From positions 1 through 64,000 of the forward strand of contig NZ_AP025944.1 in NCBI RefSeq assembly GCF_024349685.1: 64,000 nucleotides of DNA. Reading direction: 5' to 3'. This document shows, piece after piece, positions 1-13,111 of the stretch (within the stretch, counting starts at the first letter, position 1; the number at the start of each line of letters is the position of its first letter). The notes beneath the pieces are model-generated. The model saw only the letters and a program-made list of their open reading frames with translations. It was not told the origin of the DNA and searched no databases. A program made the position numbers and the translations under genes. Origin of the DNA: Pseudomonas sp. LRP2-20 (GTDB taxonomy: Bacteria; Pseudomonadota; Gammaproteobacteria; Pseudomonadales; Pseudomonadaceae).

Positions 1-1539
1 GTGTCAGTGGAACTTTGGCAGCAGTGCGTAGAGCTTCTGCGCGATGAACTGCCTGCCCAGCAATTCAACACCTGGATCCGTCCGCTACAGGTCGAAGCCG
101 AAGGCGACGAGTTGCGCGTCTATGCGCCTAACCGTTTCGTTCTCGATTGGGTGAATGAAAAGTACCTTGGCCGCCTGCTCGAACTGTTGGGTGAAAACGG
201 CAGCGGCATGGCGCCAGCCCTTTCCTTGTTGATAGGCAGCCGTCGCAGCTCCGCTCCGCGTGCTGCACCCAATGCACCTGTCAGCGCAGCAGTCGCTGCG
301 TCGCTCGCAAGCAGCCAGACTCAACAGGCCGCTGCGCCTGCCGTGGCCGCTGTTGCCGAAACGGTTCAAGCGCCAGTGGCTGAGCCTGAGCAGGTGAACG
401 AGATCGGTGAAACGGCTTCGCGTGACAGCTTCGATGGCATGGGTGACAGCGCTTCGGCGCCTGCCACAGGCAACCGCACCGAGCAACGCACGGTCCAGGT
501 AGAAGGTGCGCTCAAGCACACCAGCTACCTGAACCGCACATTTACCTTCGAGACCTTTGTCGAAGGTAAATCCAACCAGCTGGCCCGCGCTGCGGCCTGG
601 CAGGTCGCCGACAACCCCAAGCATGGTTACAACCCGCTGTTCCTTTATGGCGGAGTTGGTCTGGGTAAAACCCACCTGATGCATGCTGTGGGTAACCACC
701 TGCTGAAGAAGAACCCGAATGCCAAGGTCGTGTACCTGCATTCCGAGCGCTTCGTCGCGGACATGGTCAAGGCGCTGCAACTCAACGCGATCAATGAATT
801 CAAGCGCTTCTACCGCTCGGTCGATGCGCTGCTGATCGACGACATCCAGTTCTTTGCCCGTAAAGAGCGTTCCCAGGAAGAGTTTTTCCACACCTTCAAC
901 GCCCTGCTTGAGGGGGGTCAGCAGGTGATTCTCACCAGCGACCGCTACCCGAAGGAGATCGAAGGCCTGGAAGAGCGCCTGAAGTCACGCTTCGGCTGGG
1001 GCCTGACGGTAGCCGTCGAGCCGCCGGAACTGGAAACGCGCGTAGCGATCCTGATGAAGAAGGCCGACCAGGCCAAGGTCGAGCTGCCGCATGATGCGGC
1101 GTTCTTCATTGCCCAGCGTATCCGCTCCAACGTACGTGAACTGGAAGGCGCCCTGAAGCGGGTGATCGCTCACTCGCACTTCATGGGCCGTGACATCACC
1201 ATCGAGCTGATTCGCGAGTCGTTGAAGGACCTGCTGGCGCTGCAGGACAAGCTGGTGAGTGTGGATAACATCCAGCGCACCGTGGCCGAGTACTACAAGA
1301 TCAAGATTGCCGATCTGTTGTCCAAGCGCCGTTCGCGCTCCGTTGCGCGACCGCGTCAGGTAGCCATGGCACTGTCGAAGGAACTGACCAACCACAGTCT
1401 GCCGGAGATCGGCGACATGTTTGGCGGCCGCGACCACACCACCGTGCTGCACGCCTGCCGCAAGATCAACGAATTGAAGGAATCCGACGCGGACATCCGC
1501 GAGGACTACAAGAACCTGCTGCGGACGCTGACGACGTGA
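1..1539 (+). CDS. dnaA: Chromosomal replication initiator protein DnaA
   Basis: ATP-dependent initiator that binds DnaA boxes at oriC, opens the duplex and recruits the DnaB helicase. The 512-residue product has an N-terminal interaction domain (about 1-80), an Ala/Pro/Gln-rich linker (about 80-170), an AAA+ domain with Walker A GGVGLGKT at 217-224 and Walker B aspartates at 280-281, and a C-terminal DNA-binding domain with the DnaA signature GGRDHTTV at 475-482. The window opens exactly on the GTG start codon, so the promoter and the oriC side lie outside. dnaN follows after 40 bp and recF and gyrB follow in the classical order. The gene contains one perfect DnaA box (1260-1268). The acidic/Ala-rich linker is long, as is usual in Pseudomonas. 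Confidence 0.99.
   Translation: MSVELWQQCVELLRDELPAQQFNTWIRPLQVEAEGDELRVYAPNRFVLDWVNEKYLGRLLELLGENGSGMAPALSLLIGSRRSSAPRAAPNAPVSAAVAASLASSQTQQAAAPAVAAVAETVQAPVAEPEQVNEIGETASRDSFDGMGDSASAPATGNRTEQRTVQVEGALKHTSYLNRTFTFETFVEGKSNQLARAAAWQVADNPKHGYNPLFLYGGVGLGKTHLMHAVGNHLLKKNPNAKVVYLHSERFVADMVKALQLNAINEFKRFYRSVDALLIDDIQFFARKERSQEEFFHTFNALLEGGQQVILTSDRYPKEIEGLEERLKSRFGWGLTVAVEPPELETRVAILMKKADQAKVELPHDAAFFIAQRIRSNVRELEGALKRVIAHSHFMGRDITIELIRESLKDLLALQDKLVSVDNIQRTVAEYYKIKIADLLSKRRSRSVARPRQVAMALSKELTNHSLPEIGDMFGGRDHTTVLHACRKINELKESDADIREDYKNLLRTLTT
1260..1268 (-). other. DnaA box (exact)
   Basis: TGTGGATAA within dnaA, codons SVDNI. Confidence 0.7.
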
Positions 1540-1579
1540 TGGTCGCCAGCGCAGCTAATTGAAGGCAAGGGACTAGACC

Positions 1580-2683
1580 ATGCATTTCACCATTCAACGC
1601 GAAGCCCTGTTGAAACCCCTGCAACTGGTCGCCGGTGTCGTCGAGCGCCGTCAGACCTTGCCGGTGCTGTCCAACGTCCTGCTGGTCGTGCAAGGCCAGC
1701 AGCTGTCGTTGACCGGTACCGACCTGGAAGTCGAACTGGTTGGCCGCGTGCAACTGGAAGAGCCGGCCGAGCCAGGCGAGATCACTGTCCCGGCGCGCAA
1801 GCTGATGGACATCTGCAAAAGCCTGCCGAACGATGTTCTGATCGATATCAAGGTCGACGAGCAGAAGCTGTTGGTCAAGGCCGGCCGTAGTCGCTTCACC
1901 TTGTCGACCCTGCCTGCCAACGATTTCCCCACTGTTGAAGAAGGCCCAGGGTCGCTGACCTGCAACCTGGAGCAGAGCAAACTGCGCCGCCTGATCGAGC
2001 GCACCAGCTTCGCCATGGCCCAGCAGGACGTGCGTTACTACCTCAACGGCATGCTGCTGGAAGTGTCGCGCAACACCCTGCGCGCTGTTTCCACCGACGG
2101 TCACCGTCTGGCGCTGTGCTCGATGAGCGCACCGATCGAGCAGGACGATCGCCATCAGGTCATCGTTCCACGTAAAGGTATTCTTGAGCTGGCGCGCCTG
2201 CTGACCGATCCGGAAGGCATGGTCAGCATCGTTCTTGGTCAGCACCACATCCGTGCGACCACCGGTGAGTTCACCTTCACGTCCAAGCTGGTCGATGGCA
2301 AGTTCCCTGACTATGAGCGTGTACTGCCAAAGGGCGGTGACAAGCTGGTAGTCGGTGACCGTCAGGCGCTGCGTGAAGCGTTCAGCCGTACTGCGATTCT
2401 CTCCAACGAGAAGTACCGTGGTATTCGCCTGCAACTGGCTGCCGGCCAATTGAAGATCCAGGCCAACAACCCTGAACAGGAAGAAGCGGAAGAAGAGATC
2501 AGCGTGGACTACGAAGGTAGCTCGCTGGAGATCGGCTTCAACGTCAGCTACCTGTTGGACGTGTTGGGCGTTATGACTACCGAGCAAGTTCGTCTGATTC
2601 TGTCCGACTCCAACAGCAGTGCCCTGCTGCAGGAAGCTGGCAATGACGATTCTTCCTACGTTGTCATGCCAATGCGTCTGTAA
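1580..2683 (+). CDS. dnaN: DNA polymerase III beta subunit (sliding clamp)
   Basis: Ring-shaped processivity clamp that tethers Pol III and other clamp-binding enzymes to DNA. The 367-residue protein has the usual length and covers the three repeated clamp folds. The N-terminus MHFTIQREALLKPLQLVAGV and the C-terminus SYVVMPMRL match the family, including the conserved PMR(L) end that forms part of the partner-binding groove. It sits 40 bp downstream of dnaA and 15 bp upstream of recF, consistent with a dnaA-dnaN-recF-gyrB transcription unit. No terminator is visible between these genes. Confidence 0.99.
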   Translation: MHFTIQREALLKPLQLVAGVVERRQTLPVLSNVLLVVQGQQLSLTGTDLEVELVGRVQLEEPAEPGEITVPARKLMDICKSLPNDVLIDIKVDEQKLLVKAGRSRFTLSTLPANDFPTVEEGPGSLTCNLEQSKLRRLIERTSFAMAQQDVRYYLNGMLLEVSRNTLRAVSTDGHRLALCSMSAPIEQDDRHQVIVPRKGILELARLLTDPEGMVSIVLGQHHIRATTGEFTFTSKLVDGKFPDYERVLPKGGDKLVVGDRQALREAFSRTAILSNEKYRGIRLQLAAGQLKIQANNPEQEEAEEEISVDYEGSSLEIGFNVSYLLDVLGVMTTEQVRLILSDSNSSALLQEAGNDDSSYVVMPMRL

Positions 2684-2698
2684 TTCGTAGCAGGCGAA

Positions 2699-6227
<3,529 letters not shown>

Positions 6228-6249
6228 TCTGCAGAGATCGACAGATATA

Positions 6250-6272
6250 AGCCCGCGCAAGCGGGCTTTTTT
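6250..6272 (+). terminator. Intrinsic terminator after gyrB
   Basis: AGCCCGC-GCAA-GCGGGCT hairpin followed by a run of T, ending the dnaA-dnaN-recF-gyrB unit. It lies just before the 3' end of the convergent gene at 6280. Confidence 0.9.
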
Positions 6273-6279
6273 GTGTGGG

Positions 6280-7380
6280 TTATTGTGCCCCGGATGTTTC
6301 TTGGCTCAATCCGCTGATAGCCTGCCGCGCGACTTCACGTGCCTGGCGCAACACATCCTCCTTCCACTGGGGTTCATCGACATAGAACGCGTCGCGCAGT
6401 TGCCGCTTGATTTGCTGGCGCCGGGGTTCGCCGGCCCCTGGGTTGTTATGCAGCCACTGCTCGGCACGCAAGGCATCCAGTACCTGTGGCCCCGGCAGGG
6501 TCCCGAACTCCAGCGTCAACGCGGTGAAGGCCGAGGGTGTGTACTCACCCACTGCGCCGTACACCATCAGCCCGCTCAGCGGTACTGACACCGACTGCCC
6601 TTCTTGCGAAGAACGTACGCCCTCCCCCCACCAACGCCTTGCCCGTTCCAGCATCGGCGAGTTGGCTGGCCCGGAGTAGATGCGTTCACCATGCCCTTTG
6701 GGTCCAAGCCCTGTGTGAATATCGACCCAGACAAGATGTTGGCATCGGCTGGCGTGCTGGCCGATGATCGCGCGTACCGCCTCGTTGCTCCAGGTTGGCG
6801 CGTTGCCGATGTAGAACAGGCCGTCGGGATGGCTGTTCTGCCCGCTGGATATCGCCTTCTGCATACGCTTGCGTCCTAACTTCACCAGGTGTGAGAGCAG
6901 GCGCAGGCGGTTGGGCAAGGTCACTGGCCAGCGCTGAGGAATCAACAGCGCGTGAAGCCCTGGATAGTCGGGGTTATGCGAGCTGGGCTGGCTGAAGTCC
7001 TGAAAGTTGCGGTTCAAGTCGACGTTTTCATGGGTCCAGCGGCGCAGCCAGGAAAACCCGTACGGGTTGGCGGCATGCAGGTAGACCACCGCGCAACCGG
7101 CGTCTCTGGCCTGGCGCTGGAAGGCTTCATCCTGCAACAGCGCCACCTGCACTGCTGATCCGCAGAAGCCTTCAACCCCATGGCAGCCGCTGCTGATCAG
7201 CATCACATGCTGGGCATCGAGCGGGCCGCTGCGCGCCACATCGATGGCCAGCTCCTCGCCTTCGGCGCCCCGTAACGGGTGCAGTTGAGACTCGACGGGT
7301 AGACCGAGCCCAGCACAGGCCGCCAGGAATTTTTGTCGTGCTTGAGCATAAGTCTGTGAGAAGCAGGCAGCAGGTTTCAT
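6280..7380 (-). CDS. M14-type zinc carboxypeptidase-like protein (DUF2817 family)
   Basis: Predicted cytosolic metallopeptidase or deacylase of the DUF2817 branch of the M14 carboxypeptidase fold. The start is ATG 7380 with GGAG just upstream, giving 366 residues. Zinc-binding residues are seen as HGVE (67-70) and the later histidine of VDIHTG. A glutamate in LTLEFGT could be the catalytic base, and NPYGF and VDLNRNF are typical of the family. No signal peptide is visible. It is the last gene of a minus-strand run after the LysR regulator and the MFS transporter, so it may process what that transporter imports. Its substrate is unknown. Confidence 0.85.
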   Translation of the reverse strand: MKPAACFSQTYAQARQKFLAACAGLGLPVESQLHPLRGAEGEELAIDVARSGPLDAQHVMLISSGCHGVEGFCGSAVQVALLQDEAFQRQARDAGCAVVYLHAANPYGFSWLRRWTHENVDLNRNFQDFSQPSSHNPDYPGLHALLIPQRWPVTLPNRLRLLSHLVKLGRKRMQKAISSGQNSHPDGLFYIGNAPTWSNEAVRAIIGQHASRCQHLVWVDIHTGLGPKGHGERIYSGPANSPMLERARRWWGEGVRSSQEGQSVSVPLSGLMVYGAVGEYTPSAFTALTLEFGTLPGPQVLDALRAEQWLHNNPGAGEPRRQQIKRQLRDAFYVDEPQWKEDVLRQAREVARQAISGLSQETSGAQ

Positions 7381-7469
7381 CGCAGCTCCGTGATGTTCCA
7401 TGGGATATGTCAACCAGCGGGCAGCCGCATGCCGGCCGGCCCGAGGTCAGCAAGAATTGATGAGGGGAA

Positions 7470-7488
7470 CAGGCCGCCGCGCGGCCTG
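7470..7488 (-). terminator. Possible weak terminator hairpin between MFS gene and peptidase gene
   Basis: CAGGCCGC-CGC-GCGGCCTG hairpin just downstream of the transporter stop codon on the minus strand. It is followed only by TTCCCC, so termination would be weak and the peptidase gene may still be cotranscribed. Confidence 0.35.
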
Positions 7489-7492
7489 AATG

Positions 7493-8770
7493 TCAGCTGG
7501 TGTGAAGCGCTGGCTGCAAGGACGAATCGCCGGCTTGCAGATGTTCACGGGTGTGCTCTGGCCGTATCAGCCAGAAGGCAATCAGCGTGCAGACGATGAT
7601 GGCCGTGCCGATCAGCGCCAACGCGGACTCGAAGCCCTGTGCGATGTCACCGCCGCGAACCGCGACCCATTGGCCGACCAGCCAAGGCGCGAGCATGCCG
7701 GCGCTGGTCACCCCGCCAATGTGAATCGATAACATCGAACCCCGACGTACGCCCGGTGCAATGAAGGCGACGATGGTATTGGCGAACGTCGGCAACACGT
7801 TGATAAGGACCGCACCCATCGCGTACAGCGCCAGCGTCGCCAGCAGGTGGCCATGGGCCTGGGTGATCAGCAGGAAGGCGAAGCCGGCGATCAGGCAGCA
7901 GACCAGTGGCAATGCCACCATGGCCCGCTGTGTGCTGGCTCCGCGTTTGAGTGCCCGTTGCGAGACTGCCGACACGCCGAGGTTGCACAGGATGACCGCC
8001 AGGGTAACGACCATGACCACATAACCTGACTGCATTGGCGTCATGCCCAGGCCCTTTTGCAGGTAAACCGGTACCCAGCTGTAGACCAGCGCATTGGGTA
8101 AGAAGCCCATGAAGCCAATCAAGGTAATACCGAGGAATGTCCGGTTCAGCAGCAAGCGGCGATAGCCTGGCAAGGGTTGCCTGGCATCGTCGGTCACCGC
8201 ATCCACCTGGGTGCCTTCGCGCCCAAAGGCCAGCCACAGCAGCATCCACAACAGCCCGATCAGCGCCAGCGCCAGATAGGCCATGCGCCAGCCAACCTGG
8301 GTAATCAGCAAGGGCAAGCTGACTGCAGCCAGCACGGCGCCGAGCATGATCGATACCTGGATCAGCGATGCCGGCATCACTCGTTCGGTGGGGCCGAACC
8401 ATTTGAAGCAGGCATGTTGGGTCACGGCAGTGCCGGGGCCGGTACCGGCACCGAGCAGCAGGCGGCTGAGCACCAGTGCAGCGAAGCTGCTGCTGACGCT
8501 GACCAGCAGTTGTGAAACCATCCACACCAGTGACATGCCAACCAGGATCCAGCGGCTGGGAAAACGGTTGGCGAGGAAGCCTACGGCCACTCCGGAAATC
8601 GAGTAGAGGAAGAAGAACGCACTGCCAATGAAGCCGAATTCAGCTGGCGTCAGCTGCAAGTCTTCGATGATCTGGGCGCCGGCGAAGGCGAAGATGCTCT
8701 TGTCCAGTACGCTGATGATCATCACAGCCATCAGCATCACCAGCACGAGACTACGGTGGGAGAACGGCAT
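7493..8770 (-). CDS. MFS transporter, anion:cation symporter (ACS)-like
   Basis: Inner-membrane importer of the major facilitator superfamily. The 425 residues form about 12 hydrophobic segments. The early region MIISVLDKSIFAFAGAQIIEDL and the GFLANRFPSRW loop after TM2 resemble the sugar-acid/organic-anion ACS branch, as does RLLLGAGTGPGTAV. The substrate cannot be read from sequence. The start is ATG 8770 with GGAG upstream. The LysR gene lies 77 bp upstream on the same strand and a peptidase-like gene lies downstream, suggesting a small catabolic unit for an imported amide or peptide-like compound (inference). Confidence 0.88.
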   Translation of the reverse strand: MPFSHRSLVLVMLMAVMIISVLDKSIFAFAGAQIIEDLQLTPAEFGFIGSAFFFLYSISGVAVGFLANRFPSRWILVGMSLVWMVSQLLVSVSSSFAALVLSRLLLGAGTGPGTAVTQHACFKWFGPTERVMPASLIQVSIMLGAVLAAVSLPLLITQVGWRMAYLALALIGLLWMLLWLAFGREGTQVDAVTDDARQPLPGYRRLLLNRTFLGITLIGFMGFLPNALVYSWVPVYLQKGLGMTPMQSGYVVMVVTLAVILCNLGVSAVSQRALKRGASTQRAMVALPLVCCLIAGFAFLLITQAHGHLLATLALYAMGAVLINVLPTFANTIVAFIAPGVRRGSMLSIHIGGVTSAGMLAPWLVGQWVAVRGGDIAQGFESALALIGTAIIVCTLIAFWLIRPEHTREHLQAGDSSLQPALHTS

Positions 8771-8847
8771 ACGGGGTTACTCCAGGGTTCATGCAGGCAG
8801 GATGCCGCAGCCGCTGATCGCTGAATAATGATCTCTCGGCATGCTTA

Positions 8848-9768
8848 TCAGGGTTGGTTATGGAGCGGAGAACGAAGTGATGATGGGTTCTTGAAGGCGT
8901 AGATGATGTCGTCGACGAGCATCTGGGTTTCCCGGGTCATCAGTTCTGCAGGTCGGCAAACCAGCGAGATGTCGGTGCCGGGCACGCGTTCTGCAATCGG
9001 TAGCATGTCGAGGTTGCCAGACACGACGGGCAAGTCGAACACCCGACGCGACCAGATACTCACGGCATCGGTGGTGGCGGCGAGTTCCGCGTACAGCACG
9101 ACGGACGCGCAGACCATGGTGCGTTCTGGTGGCCTGACGCCGTAATCCTCAAACATGCGCCCGGCCAGTGAAATGTCCAGCGCATCGGGCAGCAGCCATT
9201 CAAGCTCGAGCAACTCGCTCAGTGAGCGGGCTTTCGACTGTGGATGGCCTTTGCGCACGGCCAAGGTAGTGGGTTGAGCGTACAGTTCATGCCACTCGAA
9301 ACCTTCGACACTGCGTGAAGGTGGGTGTGACGTCAGGGCCAGGTCCAGTTGACCTTCCCGCAAACCTTCCAGCAGCTTGGCCGGGCGCAGCTCAAGGATC
9401 TGCAACTGTACCTTCGGGTAGCGCTTGCGGTAGCTGAGGATGCAACTGGCGAACTGCTGGCTGGGCGTGACAGGCGACACGCCAATGGTCACCTTGCCGT
9501 CCATGGTGCCCTTGAGCGTTTCGATCTCATCCCGCGCCCGGCGCACCTCCTCCACGACCAGCCGCGCACGGCGTACCAGGTGTTCGCCATAGGGCGTGGC
9601 GGTGATGCCACGGTTGGATCGCACCAACAGGGGCACGCCCAGTTCCGACTCCAGTTCCTTGATGCTCTTGGACAGGGCCGGCTGGGAAATATGCAGTATC
9701 CGTGAAGCCTCCTGGATACTGCCACTTTCGCAGATCGCGACGATTGCGCGCAGTTGATGCAACTTCAT
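8848..9768 (-). CDS. LysR-family transcriptional regulator
   Basis: The 306-residue product starting MKLHQLRAIVAICESGSIQE has an N-terminal winged helix-turn-helix (about 1-60; ASRILHISQPALSKSIKELE) followed by a periplasmic-binding-protein-like effector domain. I use ATG 9768 because the family N-terminus begins there; longer in-frame upstream sequence has no LysR similarity. It is transcribed in the same direction as the MFS and peptidase genes downstream, rather than divergently, so it may be their first gene or an independent regulator. The inducer is unknown. The upstream gap carries a terminator for the preceding DUF1329 gene. Confidence 0.92.
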   Translation of the reverse strand: MKLHQLRAIVAICESGSIQEASRILHISQPALSKSIKELESELGVPLLVRSNRGITATPYGEHLVRRARLVVEEVRRARDEIETLKGTMDGKVTIGVSPVTPSQQFASCILSYRKRYPKVQLQILELRPAKLLEGLREGQLDLALTSHPPSRSVEGFEWHELYAQPTTLAVRKGHPQSKARSLSELLELEWLLPDALDISLAGRMFEDYGVRPPERTMVCASVVLYAELAATTDAVSIWSRRVFDLPVVSGNLDMLPIAERVPGTDISLVCRPAELMTRETQMLVDDIIYAFKNPSSLRSPLHNQP

Positions 9769-9807
9769 GGGCACACACCTGAACCTGAGGGGATGCGAAC
9801 TAGAGCA

Positions 9808-9854
9808 TAAAAACGAGCCTGCGCCCACGGGCAGGATTGCGATCCCGTGGGCGC
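9808..9854 (-). terminator. Intrinsic terminator after the DUF1329 gene
   Basis: Inverted repeat GCGCCCACGGG (9821-9831) / CCCGTGGGCGC (9844-9854). On the minus strand the stem is followed by GTTTTTATG, so it terminates transcripts coming from the DUF1302-DUF1329 pair. Confidence 0.8.
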
Positions 9855-9860
9855 CGGCTG

Positions 9861-11222
9861 TCAGCGAATCCCGGTCGCGCGCAAGGCGTTCGGGGTGAAC
9901 TCCTTGCTCGATGCGTTCTGCGAGAAGTCGTAGCTGCCCTTTTGTTCTTCGTTGCGCAGGCCTGAAACGGTGTAGCGGCCATTGGTGACATCGTAGTGAG
10001 TTTCTGCGGTCAGCCAGGGGAACTGTTGGTCGTAGAAGAATCGTGCATGCCCTTCGGAAACCCGCCACAGGTTGCCGCGACCGTCATAGGCATCGGCTTC
10101 GGCGACCTGCCAGCTGTCTTCGTCGATGTACAGGTCGCGCTTGCTGTAGATATGCCGCTGACCTGGCTTGAGAGTGGCGACCACATGCCACACGCGGTGC
10201 AGTTCATAACGGGTATGGTCCGGGTTGAGGTGGCCCGGGCGAATGATGTCGTCGTATTTGAGCTTCGGCGAATCCAGGGCGTAGCTGTTATATGGGATGT
10301 AGAGCTCTTTCTTGCCCACCAGCTTCCAGTCGTATCGATCGGGCGCCCCATTGAACATGTCGAAGTCGTCGTAGGTGCGCATCCCTTCGGCGCCTGGGCT
10401 GTCGTACCCCACCTGCGGCGCACGGCGTACCCGACGCTGACCGGCGTTGTACATCCAGGCCATGCGCGGCTCGGCGACCTGGTCGAGGGTTTCCAGCACC
10501 AGCATCACGCTGCCAGCCCGCCGCGGTGGCGAAAGAATTTCCTGGCGGAAGTAGAACAGGATGTTGGCCATCTTTTGCGGGTCGTAATCCTTCAGCCCGA
10601 ACGGGAAGGCGAATTGCTCCTTCATCATGCTGATGGTGTAGGTGCCGTTTTCCTGCGGGTTCATCTGTGCGGTATTGCGCAGGATCGAGTCGCCCCGATA
10701 GCGGGTGATGTGGTTCCAGATAACTTCCAGGCCGGACTGGGGAATGGGGAACGGAATCGACATCTTGAAATTCTGCAGGCCGTTACCGCCTTCGGCGAGG
10801 GTGGTGCGGGTGGCGTTTTCCTTGACCGCCGCGAACACGGTGGGTGGCAGCGTGACGCTGCGGTGAGTGGTGTACACCGGGATGCGATAGGTGTCCGGGA
10901 AGCGTTTGAACATCGCCAGCTGGCCAGGCGTCAGGCGCGCTTTGTACTGTTCGGCGTTTTGCGCGGTGATGACGAACAGAGGTTTTTCATTGGCGTAGGG
11001 GTTGGGGATAAAGCCGCCGGCGTCGACTGCACCGGTACTGGCCGGCAAACCGCCGGTCCAGGCTGGGATACTGCCGTCGGCGTTTCCGGCCTTCTCGGCA
11101 CCGATCGGGGTCAGATCGCTTCCCAGGCGAGCGGCTTCCTGTTCGGATACCGCGGCCATCACCTGGCTGGCCAACAGGCTCAGGGCCAGGCAACTGCAGC
11201 GGATCAAGGCTTTGCGAATCAT
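9861..11222 (-). CDS. DUF1329 domain protein (exported, outer-membrane lipoprotein-sorting-like)
   Basis: The 453-residue product begins with a signal peptide (MIRKALIRCSCLALSLLASQVMAA, cleavage near VMA-AV). The family opening SEQEAARLGSDLTPIGAEKAGN and DGSIPAWTGGL follows. Proteins of this family are periplasmic, related to LolB/outer-membrane lipoprotein-sorting folds, and are almost always encoded beside a DUF1302 protein, as here (26 bp gap). A strong ribosome site, CCAGGAGG, lies 5 bp before ATG 11222. The molecular role is not established. The pair is often next to RND/MMPL exporters or esterases, but none is present here. Confidence 0.9.
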   Translation of the reverse strand: MIRKALIRCSCLALSLLASQVMAAVSEQEAARLGSDLTPIGAEKAGNADGSIPAWTGGLPASTGAVDAGGFIPNPYANEKPLFVITAQNAEQYKARLTPGQLAMFKRFPDTYRIPVYTTHRSVTLPPTVFAAVKENATRTTLAEGGNGLQNFKMSIPFPIPQSGLEVIWNHITRYRGDSILRNTAQMNPQENGTYTISMMKEQFAFPFGLKDYDPQKMANILFYFRQEILSPPRRAGSVMLVLETLDQVAEPRMAWMYNAGQRRVRRAPQVGYDSPGAEGMRTYDDFDMFNGAPDRYDWKLVGKKELYIPYNSYALDSPKLKYDDIIRPGHLNPDHTRYELHRVWHVVATLKPGQRHIYSKRDLYIDEDSWQVAEADAYDGRGNLWRVSEGHARFFYDQQFPWLTAETHYDVTNGRYTVSGLRNEEQKGSYDFSQNASSKEFTPNALRATGIR

Positions 11223-11248
11223 GGTCTACCTCCTGGAATAAAGGGACG

Positions 11249-13111
11249 TCAGAAACTCACGCCCAGGCTGACGGCGAGGAAGTCGCGGTCGGTGTTGGTG
11301 TTGAAGTCACCGCCGAAGTAATCGGTGTAACTGATGGCGAGGTTGTAGCGGGTCAGGTATTCGGCATCCAGGCCGATGCTGACCGACTTGTCGCCTTCGT
11401 TGAAGGTCGGGCCGAAGCCCTCGACGTCGTGGGCGAAGGACAGGTTCGGGCGCAGCACTACACCGCCGATCAAGTCGGCGTATTCGAGTACGGCGCGCAG
11501 CCGGTAGCCCCAGGAGTCGGCGGTGTAGAAGCCCTTGCTGGTGCATTGGTCCGGATTGGCGGAGTTGGCTATCTGGCGGCACAGGTTGTTGCCGGAGATG
11601 CCTCCGAGCAACGACGCGCTGCCAGCTGTGGATAGCTCACCGTTGCCAAACACGCTGCTGCGACCAAAGCGCAGGTCCGAACCGTCGGTCGAGCCCAGGT
11701 CGGCGATATGGCTATAGCCGACCTCACCCACCAGCGTCAGCCGGTCAGCACCGATGAACGTCAGCTGGTCGATGGTTCGGGTCAAGGTGACCTGCGCCTG
11801 GGTGAAGGGCTTGCGCACATAGCCGTTGATCAGCGAGCCGTAGGCGGAACTGGCGAAACCGGTCTGGAAGATCGGCAAGCCAGCATTGACCCGCGGGTTG
11901 GTGGCCGCGGCGCCGAGGGTAGCTGCGGCCGACACGTCGCTGGCGTTCAGTGACAGCGGCATGTTCGGCCGATAACTGATCTCACCGGCCACGGCGGTGG
12001 CGCCCACTGTCGTGCTGAAGCTCAGCCCGTACAGGCGAATGTCTTCCGGGTATTCCAGGTAGTAGCGTGCGGTACTGGCACCGCCCTGCCCGACCAATCC
12101 ACCCACCGGGTCAGCCAGGGCACCACGGCCCACCGTCCAGGCGCTGGTCGGGGTACGGCTGTGATAGTTCATGGCGTACAAGCCGAACTCGGTGTCATTG
12201 AGTTCAGGCACCATCCAGCGCAGGGCCACACCGAACTGGCCACTGTTGCGTGGGTCCTTGTCCGACAGCCGTGGTACATAACCGTAACCGCCAAGCACTC
12301 CGGTGCCGTCGATGTCGCGGTCGAAATCGCTGCCGTTGATTGCCATGTTGATGTCACAGCCCTTGGCCACCACATCGCTGCTGAAGAAGGTGCCGCAGTT
12401 GTCGGCGACGGTCTTTTCCCATTGCAACTGGTAGAAGGCTTCGACCGACAGGTTGTCGGTCAGGCCCTGGTTGAAATACAGCATGTTGACCGGGATCAGC
12501 GCTTCCTTGACCTCGGAGCCTGGGCGGCGCAAGGCCGAGACGTCGACCGGGTTGATGCTGTTGATGCCATTCTGGATGAACGTGCTTTCGCCCCAGCTAA
12601 CCACCTGGCGGCCGGCGCGCACGGTGCCAGGCAGGTCGTCGAGGGTGTAGTTGTGGTAGACGAAGGCATCCAGCAACTCGGCGCCCGACGCCTTGGCGGC
12701 GGTGTCGCGGTGGTTGTCGTCGATGTCATAGAGCGGGCGGCTTTCGTCCTTGAGCTCGAAGTCATACCAGTACTTGCCACGCACGAACACGCCAGTGTCG
12801 CCGTACTTGAGTTCAAGGTCGTGCACGCCTTTGAAGATCTTCGAGAAGGTCTCGCCTTTCTTGAAGTTCAGGCGGCCGTCGTCGGAGGTCTGGGTTGATG
12901 CCGTCCCTCCGTTGCGGCTGCCGATGAAGGCGCGGTCCGGACTGTCCATGGCCCAACTGGCGCCGATGGACAGGCTGGAGTCGAAGCGCCCCTCGATTTC
13001 CCCGATGTTGAACGGCACGGCCTGCGCGCTGGTTGCCGCGAGTGCCAGGCTGACTGCCAGCGGAAGGGCCTGAGGCCTCAGGACCGCGACGCCGGTTATT
13101 GTTTTTTTCAT
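11249..13111 (-). CDS. DUF1302 family outer-membrane protein
   Basis: Predicted beta-barrel outer-membrane protein of 620 residues. The start is uncertain: ATG 13111 gives a clean signal peptide (MKKTITGVAVLRPQALPLA... cleaved after SAQA), while ATG 13141 would add ten residues. The mature start FNIGEIEGRFDSSLSIGASW is typical of the family, as are RAGRQVVSWGES and the C-terminal aromatic residue (LAVSLGVSF) of a barrel protein. It is the first gene of a DUF1302-DUF1329 pair. Function is unknown; a role in hydrophobic-compound passage across the outer membrane has been suggested for related pairs. Confidence 0.88.
   Translation of the reverse strand: MKKTITGVAVLRPQALPLAVSLALAATSAQAVPFNIGEIEGRFDSSLSIGASWAMDSPDRAFIGSRNGGTASTQTSDDGRLNFKKGETFSKIFKGVHDLELKYGDTGVFVRGKYWYDFELKDESRPLYDIDDNHRDTAAKASGAELLDAFVYHNYTLDDLPGTVRAGRQVVSWGESTFIQNGINSINPVDVSALRRPGSEVKEALIPVNMLYFNQGLTDNLSVEAFYQLQWEKTVADNCGTFFSSDVVAKGCDINMAINGSDFDRDIDGTGVLGGYGYVPRLSDKDPRNSGQFGVALRWMVPELNDTEFGLYAMNYHSRTPTSAWTVGRGALADPVGGLVGQGGASTARYYLEYPEDIRLYGLSFSTTVGATAVAGEISYRPNMPLSLNASDVSAAATLGAAATNPRVNAGLPIFQTGFASSAYGSLINGYVRKPFTQAQVTLTRTIDQLTFIGADRLTLVGEVGYSHIADLGSTDGSDLRFGRSSVFGNGELSTAGSASLLGGISGNNLCRQIANSANPDQCTSKGFYTADSWGYRLRAVLEYADLIGGVVLRPNLSFAHDVEGFGPTFNEGDKSVSIGLDAEYLTRYNLAISYTDYFGGDFNTNTDRDFLAVSLGVSF

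Noticed and set aside
1540..1579. oriC between dnaA and dnaN
   Set aside because: Only 40 bp, with no DnaA-box cluster or AT-rich unwinding region; in this genus the origin is upstream of dnaA, outside the window.
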